From Phlegmacium glaucopus (Eukaryota > Basidiomycota > Agaricomycetes > Agaricales > Cortinariaceae), in contig MU130386.1 of NCBI GenBank assembly GCA_015039465.1, positions 65,201 through 104,152 of the forward strand: a stretch of 38,952 nucleotides of DNA, written 5' to 3'. A program made the translations under genes and the position numbers. Shown here piece after piece: positions 1 through 9,945 of the stretch. The stretch's first letter is position 1. The number at the start of each line of letters is the position of its first letter. The notes below the pieces were generated by a model that worked only from the letters and a program-made list of their open reading frames with translations, was not told the origin of the DNA and did not search any database.

Positions 1-1110
1 CGGTATGACTGTTCTCACAGACCTACAAGACGTGGTTCGTCGAAGAAGGAGTACAGGTATTGAACTTGGACGTCGACGAGACGGAACAAGGTGGAAGAGA
101 CTAAGGACATACATGAACGATCTAAACGGTATGACAACTCCCACAGACCTACAAGACGTGGTTCGTCGAAGAACGAGTATAGGTATTGAACTTGGAGGTC
201 GACGAGACGGAGTAAGGTGGAAGGGACTAAGGACATACAGGAACGATCTAAAGGGTACTGACAACTCCCACAGACCTACAAGACGTGGTTCGTCGAAGAA
301 GGAGTACAGGTATTGAACTTGGACGTCGACGAGACGGAGTAAGGTGGAAGGGACTAAGGACATACACGAACGATCTAAACGGTATGACAACTCCCACAAA
401 CCTACAAGACATGGTTCGTCAAAGAACGAGTACAGGTATTGAAGTTAGACGTCGACGAGACGGAGTAAGGTGGAAGGGACTACGGACATACACGAACGAT
501 CTAAACGGTATGACAACTCTCACACACCTACAAGACGTGGTTCGTCGAAGAAGGAGTACAGGTATTGAACTTGGACGTTGGTGAGACGGAGTAAGGTGGA
601 AGGGACTAGAGACATACACGAACGATCTAAACGGTATGACAGTTCCCACAGACCTACAAGACGTGGTTCTTCGAAGAAGGAGTACAGGTATTGAGCTTGG
701 ACGTTGACGAGACGGAGTAAGGTGGAAGGGACTGAGGATATACACGAACGGTCTAAACGGTATGACTACTCCCACAAACCTACAAGACGTGGTTCGTCGA
801 AAGACGAGTACAGGTATTGAACTTGGAGATCGACGAGACGGAGTAAGGTAGAAGGGACTAACGACATACACGAACGATCTAAACGGTATGACCACTCACA
901 CAGACCTACAAGTCGTGGTTCCTCGTAGAAGGAGTACAGGTATTGAACTTGGAGGTCGACGAGACGGAGTAAGGTAGAAGGGACTAACGATATATACGAA
1001 CGATCTAAACGACATGACAACTCCCACAGACCTACAAGACGTGGTTCGTCGAAGAAGGAGTACAGGTGTTGAACTTGAAGGTCGACGAGACGTAACAGGG
1101 TCAGAGGTAA
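1..1110. repeat. Tandem 126-base TPR-coding repeat, mirrored
   Basis: The text TTGAACTTGGACGTCGACGAG (or close variants) recurs every 126 bases (about 61, 187, 313 and on to 1069). It is the plain reverse of the TPR coding phrase for AEQLQVQ seen in forward sense at 1767-2150. Nine units lie here and four more follow in forward sense. Units are nearly identical, which suggests recent expansion or gene conversion. The repeat explains the overlapping open frames on both strands. Confidence 0.92.
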
Positions 1111-1729
1111 GAGGGGGTAATGATCACTTTTAAACGAGGTGAATAGTAGTATCATGACGAGTTACATAGGTTAAACGGAAAATGTATTAAGTAAACGGAA
1201 CTATACCCCTTTTTAGTTGGCAGCGTCTCGTATTAGGACTGAAGGTTTAGAGGTACTTTAACGTGTCCTGTTCTAATACGGAGGGTAGAGTGTGTAAGAA
1301 ACGACGAGTATAAAACTGTAAGAGAGGACTCAGGTCATCACGTGGTCTCCTACTTGTCTGTTGTAAAATCTACTAACAGGAGAAAAGTAGTTCCTCTTAC
1401 TCTCTTCCTGTGATTAGGGAACAGGTTTCTATTTGAGTAGGGTCACTGGTAGTAACAGGTTCGGTTCGTCTCATACTAGGTCACTTCACTGACGGACTCC
1501 ATTGAAAAGTCGATACAGTGATAGTTATCGTACAAAGTGTCGGAGGAGTCGTCGTCTAGCCTTATAGAGAAATCTTTATAATGATACTATTATTTTTCGT
1601 GTATAAACTTCTTAATCCTAACGTCGGACCCGACGAACACGTAGTGGTCGTCACCTTATAGGTGGTCGGGAGGAAAGATAAAGAAACTTTCTTTCTAGGG
1701 TTCAGGGTATGTGACAAAATAATATGAAA
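1..1729. other. Mirror-reversed (not complemented) segment of an NB-ARC-TPR gene
   Basis: Read as plain reversed text from 1729 down to 1, this segment is protein coding; on either normal strand it is not. The reversed text has an open frame from its second base: a run beginning KYNKTVYGTWDLSFKEIE, then a helical region, then the motif HPLVHYWTQERM (about 1321-1360), then nine TPR units (about 1110 to 1). The HPLVHxWxxERM motif is a signature of the region after NB-ARC in fungal NB-ARC-TPR proteins. The reversed end (base 1, ...CAGTATGGC) joins to base 1730 (AAATCTAGC...) exactly as one TPR unit joins the next. I checked this line by line. The only break is one extra base at 258 (AGTCATGG where other units have AGTATGG), which shifts the frame and brings in a TGA at 213-211. 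True inversion always complements, so I infer a handling or assembly artefact. ORFs called on the normal strands here are spurious. Confidence 0.93.
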
Positions 1730-2207
1730 AAATCTAGCAAGTACATACAGGAATCAGGGAAGGTGGAATGAGGCAGAGCAGCTAGAGGTTCAAGTTATGG
1801 ACATGAGGAAGAAGCTGCTTGGTGCAGAACATCCACACACCCTCACCAGTATGGCAAATCTAGCAAGCACATACAGGGTCCAGGGAAGATGGAATGAGGC
1901 AGAGCAACTGCAGGTTCAAGTTATGGACATGAGCAAGAAGCGGCTTAGTGCAGAACATCCACACACCCTTAACAGTATGGCAAATCTAGCAAGCACATAC
2001 AGGAATCAGGGAAGGTGGAATGAGGCAGAGCAGCTGCAGGTTCAAGTTATGAACATGAGGAAGACATTGCTTGGTGCAGATCACCCACACACCCTCAACA
2101 GCATGACAAATCTAGCAAGCACATACAGGCATCAGGGAAGGTGGAATGATGCAGAAAAATTAGAACTTGAGGTTGTAACTACAAGGAAGAGAATAGGAAG
2201 AGACTGA
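1730..2207 (+). CDS. C-terminal TPR part of an NB-ARC-TPR (NLR-like) protein; 5' part lies in the mirrored segment and beyond the window
   Basis: This is the only normally oriented piece of the gene. From 1731 the frame reads NLASTYRNQGRWNEAEQLEV and continues without a stop to TGA at 2205-2207. It holds about 3.8 TPR units of 42 residues (126 bases) of the kinesin-light-chain type, with the recurring core NLASTYRxQGRWNEAEQL and the inter-helix GAEHPHTL. The last unit diverges (RWNDAEKLELEVV) and the protein ends soon after in a basic tail (TRKRIGRD). Methionines at 1797 and later are internal TPR residues, not starts. In this family the array follows an NB-ARC NTPase and acts as the sensing or protein-binding part of STAND-type receptors, often linked to non-self recognition; that role is family knowledge. 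The P-loop would lie outside the window. With the mirrored part there are 13 EAEQL-type unit starts. Confidence 0.85.
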
Positions 2208-2708
2208 AGTGGTGTAATCCTCAAAGTATAATAGTGATTGTACTGTACCTTGTTGACTTTCAATTTTATTATGTTTTGGACCAAAAACCTAAGTTTCAAA
2301 TGTTGGGCAGAATATTATAGAACAAGCATAGTCTTTAACAAACTTTAGAACCCTTAATTTCAACTCAAAATAACTGAAAGTACAACAAACACTCATCCTA
2401 TTATTACAGTACTTGCAATGGTTCTATTGAGCTTTTGCTTGTTTGCTCTCAGGGCAAGGTTCTTTCCACCAAATTTTCCCACAGAGCTCTAGAGCATCCC
2501 AGGGTGTCTCAGGTCAACCAAGCAGGCCCTAAAAATGGAAATATTATTATTAAATAGACAATTTATTGCTTTTAATGCTTTCACAGACCCTGTAGGTGTC
2601 CCAAGGCATCTCAAAGCATCCAAAAGCTATTAATAATATTCTGGCAGTCTTTAGGCCCTCTCAGAACAGTGGTTGAATATAGTTATAAAAAGAATACATT
2701 TGGGGTAT
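2208..2708. other. AT-rich non-coding stretch after the TPR gene
   Basis: I see no gene. It begins with the presumptive 3' UTR of the TPR gene. Around 2450-2660 are several loose CAGGG/CCTCTCAG phrases that resemble 21866-21960, but they are too divergent to call a family. Confidence 0.5.
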
Positions 2709-3077
2709 CACTGCTGGCACCAGGTGGTGTTCCCCTAAGAAAAACTTATTTTTAGATGTGTTTTGTCATTTCCAAATAATTTTTCTCATGAAAACACATG
2801 ATGTGTTTCTCATGTGTTTCCCAAAGATAAATCTTATGTTTGTTAAAAAGTTTACCTTTCAGAAACAGCAGGGAAACACCTATTCCACCCAGTGATTGGT
2901 GAAATAGGTGTTTCCCTGGTGTTTTTGAAAGTAAACCCCTAAAAAAATGTAAGATTTATCTTTGGGAAAAACATGAGAAACACATCATGTGTTTTCATGA
3001 GAAAAATTATTTGGAAATGACAAAACATATCTAAAAATAAGTTTTTCTTAGGGGAACACCACCTGGTGCCAGCAGTG
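2709..3077. mobile_element. Palindromic MITE, 369 bases
   Basis: It starts CACTGCTGGCACCAGGTGGT and ends with the reverse complement of that text. The arms match for about 170 bases each around a centre near 2890, so the single strand would fold into one long hairpin. It is flanked by TAT on both sides (2706-2708 and 3078-3080), a possible 3-base or TA-type target duplication. There is no ORF. It is non-autonomous; the superfamily is not decided. Confidence 0.8.
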
Positions 3078-3102
3078 TATTGGGTATTGGGTATTGTGTT
3101 AG

Positions 3103-3121
3103 ATATGATATGATATGATAT
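3103..3121. repeat. GATAT microsatellite
   Basis: Short run of GATAT units, next to a TATTGGG-type run at 3078-3095. Confidence 0.8.
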
Positions 3122-3204
3122 GGTTGTTATATAGAGAGATGGGGTATAAATAAGGTAAGATAGCCAGATAGATGATGATGAGGATTGAGGGTGATGAGGA
3201 TTGT

Positions 3205-3778
3205 GAATACTGAACTGACCAAAAAGGTAAAACCAGATCCTGAAAGAGGGAATTGTTAGCTTTCAAATGTGCCATTGAACATTGAAAACAACCTGAAAAT
3301 AACCAATATTGCTCCATTTCAATCTACCTCCTATTAATGGGGCCCTTGTATTTTCAGTGTGTATAATGGAACAAATACTAAACTGGCTGAAAAGGTAAAA
3401 CCAGATTCTGAAAGAGGAAATTGTTAGCTTTCGAATGCACCATTGAACATTGAAAAAGACATGAAACTCATCAACATTGCTTTATTTCAATCTACCTTCT
3501 ATTGATGGGGCCCTTGTATTTGAAGTGTATATAACAGAAGGAATGCAAACCCAACCAAAAATGTAAAACCAGATCCTAAAAAAGGGAATTTTTAGCTTTC
3601 AAATGCACCATTGAATGTTGAAAAAGACCCAAAACTGACCAACATTGCTCTATCTCAATCTACCTCCTATTGATAGTTCCCTTGTATTTGCAGTGTGTAT
3701 AACAGAATGAATACCAAACCAACTGAAAATATAGAACCAGATCCTGAAAGAGAACATTGTTAGCATTAAAACACGCTG
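3205..3778. repeat. 168-base satellite, block 1
   Basis: The phrase CAATCTACCTCCTATTRATG recurs with a 168-base step (3320, 3488, 3656), along with AAACCAGATCCTGAAAGAG and CATTGAACATTGAAAA. Copies differ by roughly 10-15 percent by eye. The array continues at 4453-4658 and 7742-8240 and is split by two inserted elements. It is non-coding. Confidence 0.88.
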
Positions 3779-4452
3779 CATCAGCATTTTGGCAAAATAG
3801 ATTCCAGGTTTTCACTGGTTTTCACTGGTTTCTGGGTTTCAGGAATCTAGGAAACACAGAAACACAGAAACTAACAACAAACTATAATATATTTAACTAA
3901 TAACTATAGTTACTTAAACTATGACCAGTACTGAGCTAGTAGGAATTTAAGTAAAAGCAGAGGCCTTTATATAAGTAAACAATTGACTCAGGGTCTGTTC
4001 ACTAGAAGCTTCCAACTATTCCATCAATTATGTAATTGTTCTTGGCACTAAACTAGCAATTTGTTGATGAGAACCATGATGGATGGAATATTCTCAAAAA
4101 TTCCAGAAATTTCTAGCAAACTAACCCTGAAGCCATATTTACTTATATAAGGGCCCGACTTTTGCACTCAAATTCCCCGGCTTTCCCCACTAGCATCTGC
4201 TAGTTGTAGTAGATTGTAGTACAACTATTGTAGTTGAATAGTTAAATAGTTAAATATTGTAATTAAGTAGAATTAAGTACATGGTTGCTTGGGTTTCTCA
4301 GTTTCTGTACCTCCCTCTCTGAGTAGGTTTCCAGAAAATGGGACATAAGCTTCTGAGTTTCCCTGTTTCCTGGTTTTTACTGGTTTTTATGTGGTTTTCT
4401 TGGTTGCTCACAGTGAGAAACCAGTGGAAACTAATTTCCTTAAATACTGATG
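3779..4452. mobile_element. 674-base non-autonomous element with CATCAG inverted termini, inside the satellite
   Basis: The left end is CATCAGCATTTTGG and the right end is the complement of CATCAGTATTTAAGG. It interrupts the satellite phrase that normally reads AACACACCATTGAAC, leaving a dinucleotide on each side (TG and TA), so a 2-base duplication is likely. The interior is AT-rich with AGTTGTAGTAG-type runs and no gene. It probably belongs to the same family as 4659-7741. Confidence 0.65.
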
Positions 4453-4658
4453 TATTGAATGTTGAAAACAACCTGAAAACAATTAACATTTCTCCATTTC
4501 AATCTACCTCCTATTGATAGGGCCCTTGTATTTGCAGTGTGTATAACAGAACAAATACCAAACCAACCAAAAAGATAGAACCAGACCCTGAAAGAGAACA
4601 TTGTTAGCATTCAAACACACCATTGAACATTGAAAATGACCTGAAAACAATTAACATT
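4453..4658. repeat. 168-base satellite, block 2
   Basis: Continuation of the satellite between the two CATCAG elements; it holds the phrases TTTCAATCTACCTCC (about 4497) and ACCAGACCCTGAAAGAG. Confidence 0.88.
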
Positions 4659-4888
4659 CATCAGCAAACTCTGGAGTCACCTACTACAGTCTACAGCAGT
4701 GCTGTGCAGAGCCTGTAGTTGATTGTAGTGGCTGTAGTAGCTGTAGAGAAGGTATATCTTTTGCACAGTGCTGTGCAGTCTCCTTTTAGTCTACAGTAGT
4801 CTCCTTGTAGTACTAAGTAGTAACCCATAAATATCTCCAGTCTCTTCAGAAATTCTCTTAAGTGAAAAACTTGAAATGAAGCAATATA

Positions 4889-6538
4889 TGTTGAAAATTG
4901 TGGTGTCGGTTTAAAGTACTAGACTGGTATGATAACTTAAGCAAGGGATTCCCAAGACTTAGGTTAATATATGAGGGTGGGGATATGCAATAGTATTGGT
5001 TTAAACCGATGAGGAGTCCCCTCCTCAAATGGTATAAATTGATGTTGTTGTTGTATATAAACACCAACCAGAGAGCAGTGGACCAGACCTTAGGTCAAGA
5101 GACTCCCTGTTGTTTGTTTAGAGAAGGTATAACCTTGAATTTTAACACACAGAGGTAAGGGGAAAGAATAGAGAAGAGAAGGAGGAGGATGAAGGTCTTG
5201 GAAGATGAATGAGGTATAAGACAAGGATGAGGATGAGCAAGAGAGAGTCTTCAGTAAGACTATAGCGGTTGAGGGATAGGGGATAGATTGACAGTAAGGG
5301 GCAATAAAAGTGAACTTAAGGGAGGAATTCACTGGAATTCCACTGAGATGATGAAAGTGGGGGGTAAGAATGAATTGAACTGAACTACCTATCCTGGTAC
5401 AAAAGAGCAGTATTTATACCCTAAGGATGAGGCTATGTAAAACAAATAAAAAGAAAGAAGTATGCACTGTCAAAGAAAGAATGATGAAGAGAGGACAGCT
5501 GCGAGAAGAAAAGAACAATGGAAAAGAAAAGGAACAGTAAAATAATCTGTAAAGTGTCAAAGTGTGAGAGAAAAGAAAGGAAGGCAGTGTACATAGTCCA
5601 ATAGCAAAAATATATCGACTCCATAGGCGTGTGGTCATGTCAAAATATGAAAGGTCCTGAGTCAACACTTGAAAGGTGCAGCCTTGTTCCCGAGAAAACA
5701 CTACTTGCCCATGGTCCCATGTCGTGCAGCCTTGATAACACTTGACACTCTGCGAGAATAATCCTCTGCTGCTGATTCATCTGCAATTCCTGCTTAGTTG
5801 TGATCCTCCTGGACTTCCTAAATTGTCATAAAGAGGGTGGGAAGGCTTCAGGTACCACGTGAATGATGGTTTTGGCAGTGAATGATAAGATAAGAGGTAG
5901 ATGAGTGAGGATAGGGGACTGAGTGAGATCCAGGAGCGAGGTATGGTGAGATAGATAGCTGAAGCAGAGACTTGTTGGTCCATAGCCACAACAACGATGA
6001 CAAAGCCTTTGACATAATGGGAGATGTGGCTGATGCATCCATAAATGGGCTGTTCTTGAAATGATGGACCAAAGATACGATCAAACATGAGCTGATGACC
6101 GATGCAAATAGTAGATTGATTGCTTTGTTGTATCACTAGCCAAGGGACAAATGGATGGTAGATGTTAAGGAGCATGTCGATAGTGTGAATGATAGACAAC
6201 ATAGTGGAAGACATTGAGGATATGATGAGCGATGAGGATATTATCGTTGAATGAATGATTTTGTTGACCAGGAACACGATTCAGGGCTGCTTCCAAAATA
6301 GGTAAGTGAATTCAAAGTCCGCTTATTTTCATGATGGCAACTTTTAAGCTTTGTTCTCATGCTACCAATCAGTATTGGTGCGCGATAACGGTTGCTACTT
6401 ATACTACATACAAACATGGCTGTACAGTGATATAAATCTACCTGTTGCTACAAGTGAGTACCGCTATTGGTCAGTATCCAACTATGCCATAATGATGCAA
6501 TATGATGTGATCTAGCGTGTGACTAAATAATTCCAACA
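4889..6538 (-). mobile_element. Solo LTR (TGTTGGAAT family), split by a TATA element
   Basis: On the minus strand it starts TGTTGGAATTATTTAGT and ends TTTTCAACA, so it has TG...CA ends. The flanks are ATATA on both sides (4884-4888 and 6539-6543), a 5-base duplication, though inside an AT run. The uninterrupted relative at 26309-26586 aligns to the two halves (4889-5032 and 6388-6538). No internal retroelement sequence remains. Confidence 0.75.
5033..6387 (-). mobile_element. TATA element copy 1 (1355 bases)
   Basis: On the minus strand it begins TATCGCGCACCAATACTG and ends CAATTTATA. The target duplication is ATGG (5029-5032) / ACGG (6388-6391), best explained as ACGG with one CpG transition. 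It shares with five other copies the palindrome ACCAATACTGATTGGT near its start, a 166-codon frame (6277 to 5777 here), a TATAAATACTGCTC promoter-like site and a CAACAAC-rich end. There are no TG/CA ends and no recognisable enzyme. The layout (long upstream part, TATA box, short CT-rich downstream part) resembles an LTR. Confidence 0.8.
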
Positions 6539-6560
6539 ATATATATATATATATATATAT
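6539..6560. repeat. (AT)n microsatellite
   Basis: Eleven AT dinucleotides directly after the solo LTR end. Confidence 0.95.
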
Positions 6561-6631
6561 TGTTGCTGACTACACATGTATTTCAACCTATACATAGCCA
6601 ATAAATAGAATAAAATGAAATAGTGAGTCCA

Positions 6632-7378
6632 GACAAGCAGTAGCAGGGCTAAACTGGTAGTAGGCATAAATGAGTGGTAGAAGGCTTAAACAAACAGTGA
6701 TGAGTCTAAACAAGTGGCAGTAGGCCTAAACGAGAGGTGGTGGGTTCAAACAGCCTGAAATGAGCAGTAGTAGGCCTAAACAAGTGGTAGGAGGCTTAAA
6801 TGAGTGGTGATGAGTCCAAATGAGTTGTAGTGGGCCCAAAAAGTTGTAGTAGGCCCAAACAAGAGGTGGTGGGCCTAAATGAGATGTAGTGGACCCAAAC
6901 AAGCTGTAGTAGGCCAAAATAAGCTGTAGTAGGCCCAGACAAGATGTAGTAGGCCCAAACAAGATGTAGTGGGACAAAATGAGAGATGGTGGGCCCAAAT
7001 GAGATGTAGTGGGCCCAAACAAGATGTAGTGGGCCCAAACAAGATGTAGTGGGCCCAAACAAGCTGTAGTAGGCCCAAACAAGATGTAGTGGGCCCAAAT
7101 GAGCTGTAGTAGTCCCAATAAGAGGTGGTGGGCCTAAATGAGATGTGGTGGGTCCAAACGAGTTGTAGTAGGCCTAAACAAGATGTGGTTGGCCCAAATG
7201 AGTTGTAGTGGGCCCAAATGAGTTGTAGTGGGCCCAAACAAGAGATAGTGGGCCCAAACAAAAGGTGGTGGGCCCAAACAAGATGTAGTGGGCCCAAACA
7301 AGTTGTAGTAGGCCCAAACAAGAGGTGGTGGGCCTAAACAAGATGTAGTGGGCCTAAATGAGTTGTAGTGGGCCTAAA
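6632..7378. repeat. 20-base minisatellite, about 38 copies
   Basis: The consensus is GGGCCCAAACAAGATGTAGT. The centre (6960-7320) is nearly perfect and both edges are degenerate. Because 20 is not a multiple of three, each reading frame cycles through the unit, so all three minus frames stay open and give hydrophobic repeats such as GPTTSCLGLLQLVWA. These are by-products of the repeat, not genes. Confidence 0.95.
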
Positions 7379-7741
7379 GGGTGAGGGGACTCAGGGGAGG
7401 GGTAGGCTTAGCCATCATTATTCAATGAGGTGGTGAGGTAGTTGTTGTTGTTCTGTGGTGACGTGGCAAATGCCATGGTGATGATGTAGTGGTATATGTT
7501 GAGATGTGAGGTTTGAATTTACGGGATACAATGTTGTGCACAGACCATGTTTAGAGCTGGTCTGTTGAACTTAGAGAAGAAATAAAGATTGCTAAATAAG
7601 TGAGAATAAAAGAGCTACATATTTCCTACAGAAATGCTACATGGCTCTACAGAAATGCTACCAATATCTATGTATCTGTGGGAAATATGGAGTTGCTATG
7701 ATGTCTACAGGGACTACGGCAATTTCCAGAGTTTGCTGATG

Positions 7742-8240
7742 TTTCTCCATTTCAATCTACCTCCTATTGATAGGGCCCTTGTATTTGCAGTGTGTATAAT
7801 GGAATGAATACCAAACTGACAGAAAAGATAAAACCAGATCCTAAAAGAGAAAATCAGTAGCTTTTGAATGCACCATTGAACATTGAGAATAATCTGAAAA
7901 GAATCAACATTTCTTCATTTCAATCTACCTCCTACTGATGGGACCCTTGTATTTGCAGTGTGTATAACACAACAAATACTGAACCAACCAGAAAGGTAAA
8001 ACCAGATCCTAAAAGAGGTAGTTATTAGCTTTTAAACCCATTATTGAATTTTAAAAACGACCCAGAAATGACCAACATCTCACCATTTAAATTCACCTCC
8101 TACTGATTTGGCCCCCTTCATCTGCAGTGTGTATAACAGAACAAATACCAAACCAACTGAAAAGGTAGAACCAGATCCTGAAAGAGGGAATTGTTATCTT
8201 TTGAACACACCATTGAACATTGAAAACAACCCAGAAGTGT
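7742..8240. repeat. 168-base satellite, block 3
   Basis: The array resumes right after the 3083-base element, with CAATCTACC-type phrases at about 7753, 7921 and 8089. It fades out near 8240. Confidence 0.88.
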
Positions 8241-8381
8241 GTGCTACATGGATGCTATGGAACTATGACTTACTATAAGTATGAGGGTGAAGGATATGTC
8301 CTACTGGCATGAAGTTCCCACCAACCTTACTGCTAGTAAAGCAATCGTCAATGGTGCAAAAACATCATAGGTAGGATTCAT

Positions 8382-8414
8382 GGGAAAGTTAGGACACAGT
8401 GTCCTAACTTTCCC
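8382..8414. repeat. Perfect 33-base palindrome
   Basis: GGGAAAGTTAGGACAC, one A, then its exact reverse complement. It abuts the outer end of the copia 3' LTR at 8418. A terminator or cruciform role cannot be judged from sequence. Confidence 0.9.
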
Positions 8415-8417
8415 ACC

Positions 8418-8741
8418 TGTTGCTGTAAATTTTTGCAGCTAGAACAAATAAAAGAGTAAGTCTCAACTTTTTGTATCAAGTTGAATGTATTAGTATATAT
8501 ACCTAGAACAAATAAAAGAGTAACTAGGTACTTGTTAGATATAGTAATGAATGAATGAAAAGATATGCTCACATCTCAACCCTTCATATTAAGTTGAGAC
8601 TTGTAAAAATAAAAGAATGGGTGACTAAAGAGTATGATTATGTAACATTGTCATCACATATAGATAAAGGAATGGAATGATAAGATATGAAAGATAAATA
8701 ATAAAAGAAATAGAAGGAGTTGAAACTCGTATACTCCAACA
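8418..8741 (-). mobile_element. 3' LTR of the copia element (324 bases)
   Basis: On the minus strand it begins TGTTGGAGTATACGAG and ends TACAGCAACA, the usual TG...CA form. It follows a purine tract (8742-8750) and, once the 8758-10362 insert is removed, lies just downstream of the end of the copia reading frame. It contains an internal repeat TCTTTTATTTGTTCTAG and a TATATATA site. I did not find the matching 5' LTR in the window. Confidence 0.82.
8493..8502 (-). promoter_or_regulatory. TATA-like site in the copia LTR
   Basis: GTATATATAC lies within the LTR at a place fit for a U3 promoter. The assignment rests on position and sequence only. Confidence 0.4.
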
Positions 8742-8750
8742 CTCCCCCTT
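8742..8750 (-). promoter_or_regulatory. Polypurine tract of the copia element
   Basis: AAGGGGGAG directly before the LTR start TGTTGG on the minus strand, the classic plus-strand primer site of copia elements. Confidence 0.8.
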
Positions 8751-9178
8751 GAGTGAGGAGGTCTTTACGGTCCCCCACCCTTTCCAATTGGAATTCCTTG
8801 GAATCCTTTGGAATCCCTTGGAATTTCTTAGGATTCCTTGGAATTTCTTGGATTCCAAGGAATTCCAAGGAATTCCAATTGGAAGAATTTAGTACTGTGT
8901 CTCACTGTAAAGTCATGTATTCTCGGAATTTCTTTCCAATCCTATTCCAATCCCATTCCAAGCTTTCCAGTAGAAATCCAGTTTCCAATTGGAATCCTTG
9001 GAATTCCTTGGAATCACCAAGGGATCTTTCCAATTGAAATCCTTTGGAATTCCAAATGTTTCCAAGGAATTCCGAGGACATTCCAAATGTTTCCAAGAAA
9101 TTCCAAGGATTCCAATTGCCAACTTCCTAATCAAGTAATTAATCACCTGACTTGTAGCATATGACAAATAAAAGAATA

Positions 9179-9271
9179 CCAGTAAGGAGGATTGAACCAA
9201 AGACCTTGAGAAAGGTCATGTGACAAAATTCCCACACTGCATCAGTGATCTACCAACTGCACCATCATTGC
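9179..9271 (-). ncRNA. tRNA-derived Pol III unit (SINE-like), left arm
   Basis: The minus strand holds an A-box-like TGGTGCAGTTGG and a B-box GGTTCAATCC about 55 bases later, with a GACCTT...AAGGTC hairpin before the B box like a long variable arm. Acceptor and T stems do not pair well, so it is tRNA-derived rather than a working tRNA. An AT-rich TTCTTTTATTTGTC tail follows, as in SINEs. Confidence 0.55.
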
Positions 9272-9945
9272 TTGTATATATATAAAAACTAATGGTTATA
9301 TATACCCCTCCCACCTGACTAAATAATATATTCTGGCACTTGCTGAAGAGCTACTACCATGTATTATATACCAAAATGTTCATAAAAGTGAGGGGAATCC
9401 ATTGGTAATAAAATAGCGACGTGATACGCACTTTGATATGCAGTTATACGCGTAATACTGCAGAATATACAGTAAAATAATGCGCTCTATGCTTATAAAT
9501 GCGCCGAACATGATGCACCCTACACCAATATAATCGTGCTAATAACAGCGTTCAGAATATATATAAATCACGTGCATGCGCCATGTCTGGTGCGTGTTTT
9601 TACACATTTTATATGTTTTAATATTGAAAAAGGGCTTATATTCCCACGCTCATAGTATGGTTAGATTCCCTAGCAGTGTAGCTTTCTATCGGTATAAGGT
9701 GCGTCATGTTCGGCTCATTTATAAGCATAGAGCGCATTATTTTACTGTATATTCTGCAGTATTTCGCATATAACTGCATATCAAAGTGCGTATCACGTCG
9801 CTATTTTATTACCAATGGATTCCCCTCACTTTTCTGAACATTTTGGTATATAATACATGGTAGTAGCTCTTCAGCAAGTGCCAGAATATATTATTTAGTC
9901 AGGTGGGAGGGGTATATATAACCATTAGTTTTTATATATATACAA

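Larger units (their letters stand above)
4659..7741. mobile_element. 3083-base element with 17-base TIRs (CATCAGCAAACTCTGGA), inside the satellite
   Basis: The left terminus at 4659-4675 and the right terminus at 7725-7741 are exact inverted copies of 17 bases. The host satellite reads AACATTTCTCC where uninterrupted; here AACATT precedes and TTTCTCC follows, so TT was duplicated. The interior has no transposase that I can see. It holds CTACAGTAGTCTCC-type runs, a split solo LTR (4889-6538) with a TATA element inside it, an AT microsatellite and a 20-base minisatellite. Confidence 0.8.

Noticed and set aside
5..1155. Several open frames of 73-158 codons on both strands at the left edge
   Set aside because: They come from reading a mirrored TPR array on normal strands; the real coding sense is the plain reversal.
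6726..7321. Three hydrophobic frames on the minus strand
   Set aside because: They are by-products of the 20-base minisatellite, which keeps all frames open.
3205..8240. CRISPR array
   Set aside because: The 168-base units are whole satellite repeats with no constant-repeat/unique-spacer pattern, in a eukaryotic setting.
8625..9200. Frames with repeated GIPRNSKEFQ-like text on both strands (also at 10017-10377)
   Set aside because: They are translations of GGAATTCC-word arrays in a MITE, open on both strands and without a domain.
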